The notes: generated from the letters alone by a model not told the origin. A DNA stretch of 64,000 nt from Trichoplusia ni (GCF_003590095.1 NC_039481.1:9021895-9085894), one strand, 5' to 3'. Positions 46,372 through 60,719 are shown, numbered from the stretch's first letter. Translations and numbers: made by a program.

Positions 46372-49300
46372 TCATATGATGTACTTGAACAGGGAAGTCT
46401 TGGCCAAGCCAGTTGCGATGACCACCCCGATGCCGAAGATCTCATAGGACCCCTTGACTGGCGCTGCACTGCTTGTGCAGTTCTTTGGCGGATCTGGCTT
46501 CACTGGAATATAGAGAAAAACAAGGTTAGGTTATAAAAAGTACAATAGACTATAGAAGTATGTCACCGTTGGTAGAGTGATTCTCTGGTGATGAGGTCGA
46601 GGATTCTCTGCATGGGAATTACAAATATGTGATCACAATAATGATGATGATTGGTTTTCAAGAGTTCATTCTAGCAGTTCTTTTTTCTTCATTTTATCTT
46701 AAATGGTTATTAAATTTAAAGTTATCTTTCTAATTTTTAAAATGATATCAGCCAATAACATTGCAGCAGCAGCCAATAACATACCAGCAGAATAAAACTC
46801 GAACTAAGCGTTAACGCATAAAATAACAAAAACATTGTAAGGTCCCTTTAGAAATTGTGTCTTTTGAAATTGGAAAACGACGTATTAGAAATCGCTCATG
46901 CGTGACACGGATCGTATACATAAACAAGATGATATATACTTCTGGCCCCATATCAAAGTTTGTTATATTGTTATGTTATATTGATATTAATCAAATATTT
47001 AATTATCACCTGATTCGTGTCAAAATCCCAACGATTCCCAGATCCTTATCTCTACATATTTTTGTTTTTATTCTTAATGTGGGCTACACCTGTTAAGATT
47101 AAGATAATACGTGTTGGCATTTCATGAAAAGTACAATCATTATGATTTATTATGGACGTACATGATAGACGCCGCGTGCTTATCAGAATTGCTCGTGGTT
47201 TCACTAACCCAAACTAATTTAAAAAAAATTAATAAAGCCTATTCTATTTTTCCTCGAGAATAACCCGACCTTGAAGCTTGCCAATAACGCTACATATACC
47301 GACCGGTGTAGCAGATTACTAAACGCAAATAAAAGAAGGTAAGATATTATGGACTCGAAAAGATGAAATCCAGTGAAGTGAAAGCGAGTAATTTAAGTTA
47401 TTTTAAACTCTGTAGCTTCATAGGTGTGGTTTAATTTAAGATATCATTGGTAACCTACCTGTAGCAGCCATCAATTGAGGCAAGTACTTCTGCCAGAAGG
47501 CGCACTCCTTGACCCGAAGCCCGTGACCGATGGAGCTGGAGTTAACAGCCAGGGACAAGTACTCCCTACCCATGGCCGAGTGGACCGGCCAGTGGATCTT
47601 CGTTGATTCACCAGTTGGATTTATTGATGGGTTTCTGGAATTTTAAATCAAAAATGTTAGAAGCACGATATTATACGAAAAAAAGAGCAGCCTAGTGAAC
47701 CCTAGTTGACAACTGATAGATTTTAAACCCTTGAAATTTATGACGAGAATGGCACATAAGTTGACACCCCATATAAATAGCGTAAACCAGAAATGTACAT
47801 AAAATCTCACTATATTTTCTTTTACAATCATATTCAAAAGTTCTTACCCGCTTCGCGCGAAATTAGCCCAGTATCTCATCAGACGTCTACTAAACTCCAC
47901 CTCTTCGGGAGAATAATTCTTTCCGGGGTTCAGAGGCTCTCCGAACACGTAATTAATTTCATCAGCGTGCATCACTCCCGTCCACGACGGCCAGGGGTTA
48001 TTCTTACTGCGATGCTTGTAATAATATGTGAAGACGTTGTTTCCAGTTTCAGCGTAACGATGCGCAAATTCATTGACTCCGCAAGTAAAGTGGTAGTCTC
48101 CCACCATCTTGTCTAACGCATTACGGTTCTTGATAGGGTCCTCTGGGTTCAGCCAATCTGTATACTCGAAAACAATAGCTTGCCGCGCCACGTCATTAAC
48201 ATATGGATTCAATTCTTTCACAGCTTGTAGGTACTGTTCTCTATTTATTCCAACGTTCTCCTCTTTAGGAAACAGCTCAGTCAAGTAATACAAGATGAAA
48301 TAATAACCCTCTTCTGTGTTAGACCCCATCAAAAGGTTTGTCTTCTTAAAGTTTTGGTGGGCTAATGATCGTACAGGCAACTCGTCTAAGAAGGAGCCAT
48401 CTATGATAGGGACAAATGGAACTTCGCATATACCTAGAGTTCCCCACTCGTTATTGACTAATTCATCTGCACTTTTCTTTCGAAGACACTCGATCATAGG
48501 TCCCATGTCAGTACGTGAGTGCGGGCAGTGGACTGCTTCCGCTAAACGAATTCCTCGCAATATGCTCTCTTCTCTTGATATAATAGCCCAAGGAGCAGTG
48601 GCCGCGCCGGACTGCATGATTGCTTGGGAGAATAAATTTCTTGATAGAGGTGACAGCAAATGTAAGGAAACTGACACCGCACCAGCCGACTCACCGAATA
48701 GCGTTATGTTATGGGGATTCCCTCCGAAGTAAGCAATGTTATCTTTTACCCATTGCAATGCCATCAATTGATCAAACAAACCAGCATTACCTGGAACATC
48801 GGGGGTGTCGAAGAATAGAAAACCGAGAGATGCTACTCTATATTGCATAGAAACATACACAACTTTCTCCTCAGACACCAGTATTTTCGGATCATAGACA
48901 TCTAAAGTAGCAGTGCCCGAGTAAAACCCACCACCGAAAACCCACAACATTACAGCTGCGTTCTTCGGTCGTGGTCTTGGTGTCACTATGTTTATAAAGA
49001 GACAGTCTTCCTGCATGTCCGTGTTTGGATTCCACATCATTGCACCGGGGAAATCACCAAAAACAGTATCAATAATTTGGACGCATGAGTGTGGCAGTGT
49101 CGTAGTATTTAATATCTCATCACCCCAGCTCTCTGCTGGTCTGGGGTGTCTAAACCTTAGGTCACCTAAAGGTTTTTGGGCATAAGGGATGCCGAACCAT
49201 GCGTCAACTTTCTTGCCTGTAGCGGCAGTCAGCGTAATGCCCCTCACCCGTCCCTTCCTAGTGCGGACGACGAGAGGGTCATCATCTTCTGGCCCGAGCT

Positions 49301-49625
49301 GCGGCTCGTCGGCCATGAGTTCCTCGTCGGCCCGCTCATGGTTAGAATAAAACCTTTCGTCATACTTGGCTCTTTTGGAAGAAGTTTCTGCGTCTTCAAA
49401 CTTAGCGTGTTTGGAGGAAGTTTCGTGGTCTTCGAGCCGAGGTAGAATCGTGTCGAGCTCGGGGTTGTACCGCACGGCCTCGCCGTGGCCGCGGTAGGGC
49501 TGCGGCGGCGCCGGCGCGGGGAAGTGCGGGGCGTGCTCGGGCGCGTGGTGGCGCGCGCGGTGCTCGTGCGGCCCGGCGAGCGCGCGCGCCGCCAGCGCCG
49601 TCAGCGCTGCCAACACCACGCGCAT
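46372..49625 (-). CDS. ace-1: Acetylcholinesterase 1 (694 aa), carrying Val at acyl-pocket position 290
   Basis: AChE1 hydrolyses acetylcholine at synapses and is the target of organophosphates and carbamates. Exons 49625-47848, 47634-47459 and 46502-46372 join in frame (GT-AG) to give 694 aa, the usual lepidopteran AChE1 length. A signal peptide (MRVVLAALTALAARALA) is followed by a low-complexity N-terminal extension. The core has the choline-site Trp198 (MMWNPN), the oxyanion-hole GGGFYSG, catalytic Ser313 (FGESAG), Glu439 (TEEG) and His553 (MHADE). The C-terminus has PPKNCTS, whose Cys probably forms the dimer disulfide, then a hydrophobic GPI-signal-like tail. Val402 (codon 48422-48420, GTT) occupies Torpedo position 290, normally Phe. 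Gly119, Ala201 and Gly227 equivalents are unmutated. The reading frame is also open back to a Met at 49679, but an intron acceptor at about 49658-49660 (or 49648-49650) and the signal peptide support the ATG at 49625. A minus-strand AATAAA lies at 46065-46060. Confidence 0.95.
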
Positions 49626-52600
49626 GCCGCCGCTCCTCCCGCTCCCACTGACACCACCTGAAATCACCCACAAAAACATTTCGTAAATTCTCGTTTACAC
49701 TTAAGTGTTGTTCTATAAAAGTGATCGACGAGATATCGCTCTGGAGAAGTTAGAGATTAACAACAAAATGCTACCATTTAATTGGCAACTAAAACTTACT
49801 ACAACACAAAAACCTGACATTAATATAATTCATCTCTACCTAATCTCATTTATAGTTACTTAAGATCAAGTTGACCAAATTTAATTCACTCTATCTTGTT
49901 TACCCAGTAAAACATTTTAATAATTCCTAATTATTGCAGTCCGTAGTTAACTTAGCGCTAAAATAGTTAATCGATTTGAGTATCGTATAGATTTAGAGGG
50001 AGCCGAAACAGAATGGACGCCGAAAATAGCTTTACTTCACACAAACCATTCATAGTGCTTACGAATTTGAAAAACGTGACCATACAGCGACATTACTTCT
50101 CCCTGACTCCGGATTTATGTAGAAATTCACATGAAATTGATCAAACAAAGTAATGAAAATGCAGACTTATAGTAACAAAATCTGTCAATAAGTCAATCAT
50201 TTTATAGTATTTCCAGTCTACAAATATGTAATTTAGGTACATGTTGTCAGTACATTTATTTAATTTGTCATTTTTTTTTTATATCATCCTCCTTTTCTTA
50301 ATTACACATTTACGTCTTGTCTCTTTTCACCACCTCTTGGTTGGCTGACAATGCCTAGATGATGCCTCATTCATTAATTCCGCGATAGTATATTATTATT
50401 ATATTTTGCAAGTATCAAATAAATAGTTGCTGTGATATCACTAACACCATTCTGATTGAAATTGAAATTATAGCTACATATTACCTTACACATAGTACCT
50501 ACGATATAAAAATTAAACTTCGCTCAAATTCTAGAGTTGTATTTCACACGGCAAATATTTAATCATCGGCTTCAGAGTAATAAACCAGGGAGTATTTGTA
50601 TTTGTATTGCCTTGTCAATACAAACAATTGTCGTTGTCCGGTAGAAAAAGTGTGTAAACATTGGGGGGAATCGAACCGGTTTCATTTCAACGAAGTAGGT
50701 TGTAGCAAACATTGAAAATATTCTCAATGTAACATGGAGTTTGAATATCAAAAAAGAAACAAAACTGAGTAAAATAATGACCACAATTTTGAAGACTGTA
50801 AATGTTTCGGAGGGCACGAATCTTTGATAATATTATAACGTCTAAGGAAGATAAAATTAATCATTACTCCTAATATCAACTCGGAATATTTTACGTGACT
50901 TCTTGATTTTTATCTTTTGTAAGATATAATAAATTAATAATGATTAAACAGACCAACATGGTGACTAGATAGTATTAAGTGACAAATAGAGTTTTCCATT
51001 CGACGCCTACTTATCTATATTAAGTTAAATGTATTTTTGAGAAATAATGTAAGAAATGATTGCTTTCTTTATGGTTTTGGATACAAAATCATTAATTGGA
51101 TATTCATTTCAGAGAAATCGTTATTTTAACCAAATGGAGTGTGATCCTAGTTGTAGGATGTAGTAGTTTTTTTTATTACCACTTGACTTCCACGACACAG
51201 TTCGTAGGTTCGAATCTGCCGATGCAGAAGTGTCTTTTCGAGTTCATTTAATTATTTCAAATTAATGTTTACTTGCCAAAAACGAGGAAGAAAAACATAG
51301 TGAAGCAACCAACACAACCTTAAAAAAAGTATTGAAATGTGTAAAATTTTCAAAATTAATATTGTAACTTCCTCAAATACTGACACCAAGTCGCCCATCA
51401 TTCAAGACCTTCAGTTAACAAATGTATTCTACACAACTTTTAAAAGAGGATAAACATAAAATTGCACGTCATTTGCATAGAAAGCAAAACAAATACATTG
51501 TGTGTGAGCGAGTCCAATCTGCCGCTTGTTTCCGTTACAATCACTTGTTTACGACAATGCTTTCCTGGACCTTTTTACCGGAGTAATATGGATGCTAGCT
51601 GTATACCTGACTATAGTATGGACTCTTAACAAGAATGATAAATAGAAGCGCGTCTATGTATTGTAAGTTTTGTTTGCGTGTTGGTGTCAGTGGCAAGATG
51701 AGATTATAATTATAAATCTGATAATGTATAAAAGTTATTGTTATTATCTATTTCTACAATCTGGCGTAGTGATACTATCTAAAGGTGCACAGCCTGTAAA
51801 TAAATATTATATAGATCTATAAATAGGTTAAAAAGGTATATAAATCGATCTTCTTTATTTCAAATTTTGTATCAAAAGATGTATTTCTGTAGTAAGAATA
51901 TAATAACAAATTTCATAAATAATGTAATTTTATATATTTTACACAATCAATATAAACCGTCATTTAATAAATAATTAAGAATCCGCTTCACAAAATTATT
52001 ATTTCATATAATAAACGAATTGTCTAATTGTTTAAACACGTGCTTGTTTCCATAACAGCCTTTACAAATGAGTGCGTGTGTCGAGAGGGGATGTCTCTAA
52101 CATCGGAAATCAACTGTTCAGTACCGCTCTACAGTAAATTGAGGTTACTTGTTCCAATTTTATTGTTTCCGCAAATAAAATGAACAATTTGGAGACATTA
52201 TTGTTGAATTATATGAGGTAATATGTGGGAAGACGCAATTTATCATGTAATGTAGAGTAAGTAATCAAAATTATTTATTTCAATCTTAAATCGCGTGGTA
52301 ATCAATGCTCTAACTTCTAAGGAGGGCCGGTTCAGTAATCAAATCATATTACCGTTTACAAGGTGTGCTGTTACGTCAATCTACATTCAAAAAAATGGGT
52401 AAATAGTTTTAAGCATGCATGCATGATAATTGCATGAAATTAGTAAAGGAAACTTCGCTGTTCCGCCAAAATGTCTATACTGTTTCTTAACAAATTATGA
52501 TCCTTCAATTAATGTTTATAATTAATAACAATCATTTAGACAGTTTATGCGGTCTACGTATCCCGAAATGGCGAAGGAGGACTTTCCCAGCAATGGGTTC

Positions 52601-53425
52601 TAAGATTACACAATAAAAAAAAAACATTTTCCAAAAACTATTCCTCAATACAACTGATAATATATTATACAAAAGCTCTGCCTCAAATAAAACACCGACG
52701 GCCTCAAACTCGACGCCATTTATGCAAATGGACGGCAAGTTAATTATTTACACAGTGTTATGCGGACTATTAACATTATACTAACACGATTCGTTTATTT
52801 AACACGTGTAGATTAACGCCCTTGTTATAAACTTTCAAGTATCAGAATTAGTGATATCAATCGCCATTCACATTTTTAAAAATACATAGACAACCATTAG
52901 GGTTAGGTATTCGTGAATGTAGATCCAGTAGGTGCTTCGGAACCCGACACTAGCGCCAAATCATGTGGTGGCACGAATTGTGAATAGAATCTGCGCTTGA
53001 TCGATTCTGGACAAAAACAGATTTTCAGATTCAAACACGCGAAACTATCAACTGGATGATCTCCTGGATAAGCTATATCTGCATAACTTGATCCATCAAA
53101 GGTCAAACAACGCATGATGCGGTCGATCCGTAGATGTCTTACTGCTCCTCATTGGAATAAAACAAACACTTCCAGGTAGTCTTACGACGATACAGATAAA
53201 TCGAGGTAGGTCTGCAAAAACCTCAAATTGTAAAACAGATTAAACAAAAATGTAGAAGTCAAGTTGGTCGAGCTTTTACAAAGGGCTTTACCAACCTAAC
53301 TCGTCCTCAAACTCAAAGGCCAACCATGTCATATGGCCACTGAATCACAATTACAGAGCAATTAAGCCTCAAGGCCGCACCCGATAGCAACTGATAGCAA
53401 GTGGCGTCGCATTGCCACCACTCAC

Positions 53426-53520
53426 CATCTGCTTTTGAATTGCAAATCCGTTGTGTCTGCAGCGACCTTCGTACACGCGAACGAGCGATATCGCGAGCCG
53501 CGCTGTAACTCACAATTGGA
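53426..53520 (-). other. Candidate non-coding upstream exon of ace-1
   Basis: A CpG-rich segment in AT-rich surroundings ends on the minus strand with CAGATG and a strong GTGAGT donor (exon edge 53426). It lies 3.8 kb upstream of the ace-1 ATG exon, which itself begins with a splice acceptor near 49658. No start codon in it opens a useful frame. The upper edge is a guess. Confidence 0.3.
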
Positions 53521-56500
53521 GTGGCTTATACTTTTTTCTTAACTGACTTTAAAATACGAGGATGGATTTTCAGTCTTAGACAAGTTTTATTAAGGTTGAT
53601 TGTAAATTAGTTCTAATTGGTTAACGTTTTAATTCGATTGCTATAAATTACTACTATTGCTCGCTGGTTTTTAAAAAGAACTTTGTGAAAACCTATCTTT
53701 TCATCGAACTATAATCAAAGTTTTTAATAATTTAGACAAAGCTGTGCCTATTTCACGACTGGTGATGTCATGTTATTTTCGTGATTATAGACACAATCAA
53801 CTATCGATGGATATGTCTTAGACGTCAGACCTTAAAAACACCCGAGAATATCAAACCAGTTTTACTCTTTGAAGCGATAAGTAAAAACCAATTCCAAATG
53901 AAAAACCCCGACAGAAATCATCTTAAGCAGAATTGCAAAAAAATGTAGTAATTAATACGAGACTCTAGACAACCAGATTTCCATATCCCATTTTCATTCC
54001 ATCAAATTTATCATTAAACGATGCTAAGAAGTCTTTTGATGCTCAATATCTGAAGTCATAAGTATTTTATTTAAGTGTGTAGTGTACAAGACCCTATTTA
54101 AGAATAATTGCAGACATTCGGTTATTTTTACAACTTTCACCCTTTACGGAAGGGAGTTATGATGCCGAAAACAGACACACCCACAGACAGCAAGGCATAC
54201 ATAATTATACAGACCGACATATTAGAAATAGCACATAATTAATTATATCAAACAACTCTCAAACGCTGAATACTCGAAAAACCAAAACTACGCGTCCCAA
54301 CCAAACATCTTCGATATTCTGTCAACAAGACACAACTTCCCATACATCAAAGCCCGCCCTTAAAATTCTCGCTCAATTTGATAGAGATATCTGTTCTTTC
54401 AGCAGTATATTACATGAATATAAGGAATATTCGACACGCTATACCGTAGATATCGGTGTCTTCAACGAGGAGCTCAAAACGAAATTTATGGACGATTTTA
54501 TACCCCACGGGAGCCTATTACAGGCCGGCCGACCAGTATAACGAGAGCTCTCAAACTGTGCACTCCACAAATTTGGGTCAGCTACAGAAATTTAAATGTT
54601 AGTGTTTAATTTTAATATTTGAACGAATTCTTGAAATGTTAATTTTGGAAGAATTTCTCTTTCGGAACGTTTTTGGAATGACGGCTTTTTTGTTTTAAAA
54701 TTTTTGGAGTTACTTACTCTCATTTTTATTTGACGAAATAATCCAGTGTATTTTTAGCATGTCCAAAAACAAAATCATTTTCTTAAAAGAAACATTATTT
54801 ATCGTTCAAAATAATGCGCAGTATTTGACGCATTTTTATCAACTACAAATAATGATACTTCTATTTGCAAAATGCGGAAAATTTTGTATCAGTGATACTG
54901 TAGCCTTAAATTTTCCAATTTTTTATTGATTTAAGACGAACATGCGAATTATTTTACACTATGACTTCGTTCCATCCATAATAATAAATAGTGAATAAGT
55001 CGTTGAAGAACCTTTATAATAAAATAAAATAAATAAAATAATCATTTTCTTGAAATCTCTCTCAAACTTTCACCCTAGCCGTGGTCGCCCTACGTTCCGA
55101 GAGGCAAGTACCTACTGCCGCTGGTTACCAACCCCGGGGTTGGAAACTTAACGTATATATTCCAAGAACAAATTTACAGGCGGTTGACGAAAGGCCGTCG
55201 GTTGGTTCATAAATTTATAAAATGGCACCTTCGCCCAACCCGCGAATTACTCGCCTCGGAATATTTACGGCCGATTACACTGTCGCTTATGTTAAATCGT
55301 AGTTAGTTATATTTTTTGTAGGAAATTTACGTGTGTAAAATATATTAAATTGTTTGTGGTCTGGGATTTTTGGAGTTTTGTATTATTCACTACTTATTTA
55401 GTATTTTTCAGATGGTTTTCAATAAAAAAATATTTCAATCATATATAAGAGATATTAAAAATACAACTTGAAGGCACAAAAACTGTTAAAAACTCTCAAT
55501 TAATCCTTAAATTCCAACAATTCCATTTGCATATTACATTCATTTTACTTCAATTTTATATGATTCAGTTGCGTACAATAATTTTTATACACATTTACAG
55601 CAAAACTTTCAAAATATCTAATATGAAAAAGAACCGGCAAAACAAACTTTGTACGGAACTTCTTCTAAAATACAGATTTACTATATTTATATAACAGATT
55701 TCAGATTCAGATTCAGTTAGTCACATCACTTATACTCGTATCGAAAGTCATTGGTTTAGCTTTAATATATTATACAAAGGTATGTTACATCGCAATAAAA
55801 ACCGTATCCCACACAAAGGCGTTTTCGCCCGTCATTCCATGACTTCATACGATTCTTGCTTACTAATCAATCAAATATATTTGTAGAGCCCTGAGCCCTT
55901 ATAACATGAGGTGTTACCTTTTTTACGATATTAAGACATGCAAAGAGGTTTTATTGATAGATTGAATGTTAGAGAACCGGAACTATAATAATAAACTGAC
56001 GTTTATTTAGATATTTGGTGAATTTATAGCATTAACCTGTTCGTTATTCGATTTTATTTGAGCTACAAAAATCTCATATTTGCTGTAAACACTTGCTTAT
56101 CGCTTCAGAATTGTATTCATGAAATTTTGACAGAGACGATTATTAAATGTTCCTTCTTATCGTCTCGATGGCAACAAAATTCATTTAACATTATATCTGT
56201 AACGTATGAAACTGCACTAACGCATAATATAATATTTATATTGAAATAAAACGTGATATAAATTAAATAGCTATATCATACTCTACAAAACAAAAGAAGA
56301 AAAAGGCAAGTCAAAAAACTTACACAATTCCACCCGACCTTACTACCAACTATTAAATTAACAGTGCAGACCCGAACCAGTTTTGGCAACGTCAAAACTG
56401 ACGTGATTATATCAAAGAAATAGGTTAAACTCAGTTTAAAGTTCAGTTAATGGAGCTCGGTGTAATCCGGCTCTAATAACCTCACTAATGAGTTTTCATT

Positions 56501-57183
56501 CTTTCCTCATTTCCGTGGTCTTGAAATATTTCCGAGTCGCCGACTATCTCGAATAAACTGTATATTACTTGGGGAGAGGATGGGGAAAGAGATAGGTATA
56601 TTTGTCTGAGCGTTTTGCATATGGAGTAAAAGTGATGACAATAGTCCCGGATTCCTTATATTCAAATGTCTTTGCTAAGAATGTTGGGTCTTACTGTTTG
56701 TTGAAGGAATATTTCTTGTCTTTTAATCACATTTAATGTAGTTTTCGGACGATTTACTTTGTAGATAATTTGATTATTTTACCCAACATTACGTTGTGTC
56801 AATAGGTGTCGTGGCGTAAGAGTTCGGTCGGTTGAGCAAAGGGTCTCAGATCAAGACCCTAAATAAAACCATAAAACTTTATACATAATTATTTTCAGAT
56901 GCGAAATAAATATTTTGCACAACAGAGACTGTTAAAATTCATTGTTGTTCCAAGATAGTTAGGTAATTAGCCTTAAAACTATAGACGCATTCTGCACGAA
57001 TTCTCCCTTTAAAAATGTTATTTTCAGCATCATAACAAATTTTATTTTTATCTATCTATCACACCCCGCTTTTTCAGGGTTGCTGAGAGAGCGACTAGAA
57101 GTTTGAGAACACGAAAGAAAATCAACTAATAAAAAAAATCTATTAATCATAGTGGTTTCTTAGGTTTACGCGAATGTTAGACA

Positions 57184-57311
57184 TTGAAATGAAACGACTT
57201 TTACGGATTTAGTCTGCCCGTGACCATGATACCTGCAAAGGTGTCGAAACGTCGGGAACTAAAACCAAAAATTAAACCGCGATAAAATCCGTAAAAGTCG
57301 TTTCATTTCAA
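57184..57311. mobile_element. 128-bp MITE with perfect 27-bp inverted ends
   Basis: The left end TTGAAATGAAACGACTTTTA runs 27 nt to 57210 and is repeated exactly inverted at 57285-57311. The middle has CAAAGGTGTCGAAACGTCGG, a block common in lepidopteran repeats. Confidence 0.85.
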
Positions 57312-60300
57312 ATCTATTAATCGTTTACTTTAATTTACAATGTTAGCTCGGCTGCTTTTTATCTAACTCTCTTTGTCCCACCGTTGGCCAAAATAGCGCC
57401 CAAACCCTTCCACGATTCAATAACTTAAGTTTCATGTTTTATTTCAAGACGGCAAACATTATTAAAACCCTATATTCCAACAAATAAATGAATCTTGATA
57501 CTTTCTTAAAACAATACCGTTTAATTCTTCTAAGTTTCTTCGCCTTTTTTCTTTTGAATATAAAATATAATGCAAGATGAAAAGTGCTCAAGGTTTCCGT
57601 GACAAAATATACTGATGCGACATAGCAGCAAAAATGTTATTAAAAACTTAGCCAGCGCTTTTTAAACATGAGACATGCCAAGCTGAGATAACGTAGCGTA
57701 GGGCAAGAGTAACATAGTGCGGGGAAAATATCGATAAAAATTGAATAAAGCTTTTTTTCCTTTTTGACTCCAACCAAGGCCATTGAAGGTACTAAGAATA
57801 TTGGTCGCTGGGTAAATCTAAGATGTAAACTAATATAAATTTTCCTATAATAAACATTTAATAAAAAAAACTCGAGTATTGTGTGAGCGAGATAATCTTA
57901 ACAACTTAAAACTTTTAACAACATACTTAAAAAACCACCATTCTTGCTTTATCTGAAAAAGCAATCACATGTCGATATCGACATTCAAAAAGCAACGTCA
58001 ACTTTTATAAAAAAGTATCGACATCTTGGGCACATCACTAGCATAAACTCCATAAAGTCCCCGCACGCTTGCCTTCGTGCCGGCACATACAAACGACTTA
58101 ATTATATTTTTCTCTGCCCATCCGACAACAAACATCATATTTACTGTAACATATTATCAAAAGTTTGCGCAAAATATTTACCGCAGCAAATATATTCCTT
58201 GAAATATGTGGACTGCAAGAAAGGGCTCGAATCTGACGTATTCGTATTCGTATGCGAGATAATGCAGATGCTTACCACGTCTTGTAGTAAACATAGTTGG
58301 ACTGTTGCAGTAATAAAAGCAAAATCGTTTAACCTATTAGCCACGATTCATGACATACAGCCTGATGACCGACGTACCGCTAAAGGGATAGACATCAGTG
58401 CCTTAGTAATAGAGTTCCGATCCTACCCTTTGGCCACGAAACCCTAAACTTGTAGTAACTATGTATAGTTTTGAATATACCTGGCACTATCTCCGGGTCG
58501 CCATGACCGCTGTGGGCGGCGCGTGTGCACTGTCCAAGACACCACTTCACATCCTATGCACCACCACCTGGAACAATCATTATGGACTCAGTAATTATAA
58601 AATTATAAATACATATTTTCGAGTTTTTGTTTTTTTCAGGCACTTTTAATCCGTTACAATAAAGGCTAGGTTTGCTAATATGACCTACGAACAGCGGCAA
58701 TTGTTTAAGTAAATATGTAATTTTATTTGTTTTGTTGAAAGACGTCTAGGACAAAAACCGTCGATTGAAACAAAGGAGAATCGATTTTTTGGATGAGAAT
58801 CGAAGGATAATAATATGAAATTAGCGTTTAAACGGATTCTCATCTTTTGAATTAAAGGAAATAGTCGTACCAAACTGAACAATTTTCGGTTATAATTTGG
58901 CAAAAAGCCTGTATAAAAATACAACAAAATGTACCAACTTAAAGATTGTTCAAAAGAAAGTAAGCATCCAACAAAAGCCTCCGCTATTTATCACTCAAAG
59001 CAATCCAATGTCATATTACTATCAGTACATTTCAGATTTACCCCGCCCTCTAGGGAATGTACGGTACGTATTGCATAGCAACAAAATGTATAGAACCAAG
59101 TACATAGAACTTGCCCTCAATCTCAAAAAGCACTTAACTGATTGCTCGCTGGACGTAACTGTACCTGTACGGAACAAATATATAGCGAGCTGTTGATCAT
59201 TGTACCTGTTTTACTGTTGATTTAATTTTTGGCTTCTTTTGTGAGCTTGGTTTGCTGCTTAGAGGGATTTTTATGAGGATTATAGGGATAAACTAATTCT
59301 GTGTCCGTGGCCATTTTTTTTCTGTTAATAAGTGTATTAGTTTGACTATGGTAGAACAGTTCTCTCTTCTAGTATCAGTAGATGCTAGCAAATGGGAAGA
59401 TCTACATCAGTTGTATAGTGTCATTCCTTATGAGGGTCAAATGAAAATAGATTCTATTTATTCCACATATTATTACTTATTTTTTTCTCCAGCCATTCGT
59501 AAAGAACCAGAAAAGGTACAAAACCGATTGGCCCTCTTGATAAAACAAAGTAAGTATCCGAAACCATACTCTCAAAACCGTTTACCGATATCAATACTCA
59601 AAATTAGCCATTAAAATGAACTCGTACAAAACAATAAATTCCCACTCAAACTCTGCATCGATTGTACAAATTTACCCTTTCAGCACTTCAACCTGAAAGC
59701 AATGTGGAGGGCCCTTATCAGAAGTGCCACTTGATTCTAAAATGCCAGAAAAGCTTTTAAACAAGAAAACTAGTGGGTACGGGGTATACTACACCCTCGC
59801 TCTAGTGGGCCCGATACAGCTGCCAAAGTAAGACACTCGGCCCCGAGGTTCCATTCCTCGTTTTTTCTTTTGTTTGGTAATGTTTATCAGCTTAATGCTT
59901 GGAATGTTGCCCAGTTAATGGTTCCGGACGAAGGTTTTTAAAAGTCAATGGAGTAGAATGTATCGGCAAAATATTTTCGGGAAACGATTTCAAGTAGTTG
60001 TGAGACTGAGGTACTTAAATGCTTCTAGGTGATGTTCAGCTGTTTTAGATGTAAACATTATTCGTAATACGCAAAAAAATGGTTGAAAATGCTGTTTTAC
60101 ACAATGAGCTTTCCTTGTAACTAAAAATAATGATAATATTCGTTTTAAGGAACCCTAGCAAAAATTGTAGAAAAAATTACAAACGCTTGTGAAGGTTTTT
60201 TCATTCTTATTAGAGATAAATTCAAGAAAACAGAACCATCTTTGGGAAGTCATAAATTATGGACATCAGCAATGACATAAAAGGGAAGCATCACAAAAAA

Positions 60301-60719
60301 ATACTTGACATTGTCTATTATTCGCTATAAAAACAAAGTAAATAAAAAAACATGTCTGAATTTCCAACGAAGAGGGAAATATAATACTTAAACCCTCGGA
60401 GACTTGGCATAGCATTTGAAATTTAGACGGACGAATGCGGAAAATGGGGGCTCACTGTGGAAACACACGGGTTCGAAGTTGGAACGGTTCTGACGCGTTT
60501 GGAAAAACTAATAATGATTGTAACGGCGTGACAGCACTATACGCGGGGTAGGGCAGCCTCTCTATTATATTCAATATTCTTTTAAGGCATAGTGTAAAGT
60601 CGCCCGTGCTTGAAGGATCCGCGCGCTAACGCTGACAAGTCAAATCTTGGAGAAAAGGAATGTCATGCCCATACATTTGAATTTTACGGTAAGTTTTAGG
60701 GTAAAAACAAAACCCAATT

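Noticed and set aside
49626..49679. Start of AChE1 at the first Met of the open frame
   Set aside because: This stretch contains splice acceptors and the signal peptide begins at the next Met; the 694-aa length then matches known lepidopteran AChE1.
52903..53115. 70-codon minus-strand frame starting MRCLTFDG
   Set aside because: Looks somewhat protein-like but stands alone, with no family match or neighbouring exon.
57944..58447. 167-codon open frame
   Set aside because: It begins at TTG, has no ATG until late, no recognisable domain and no supporting splice context.
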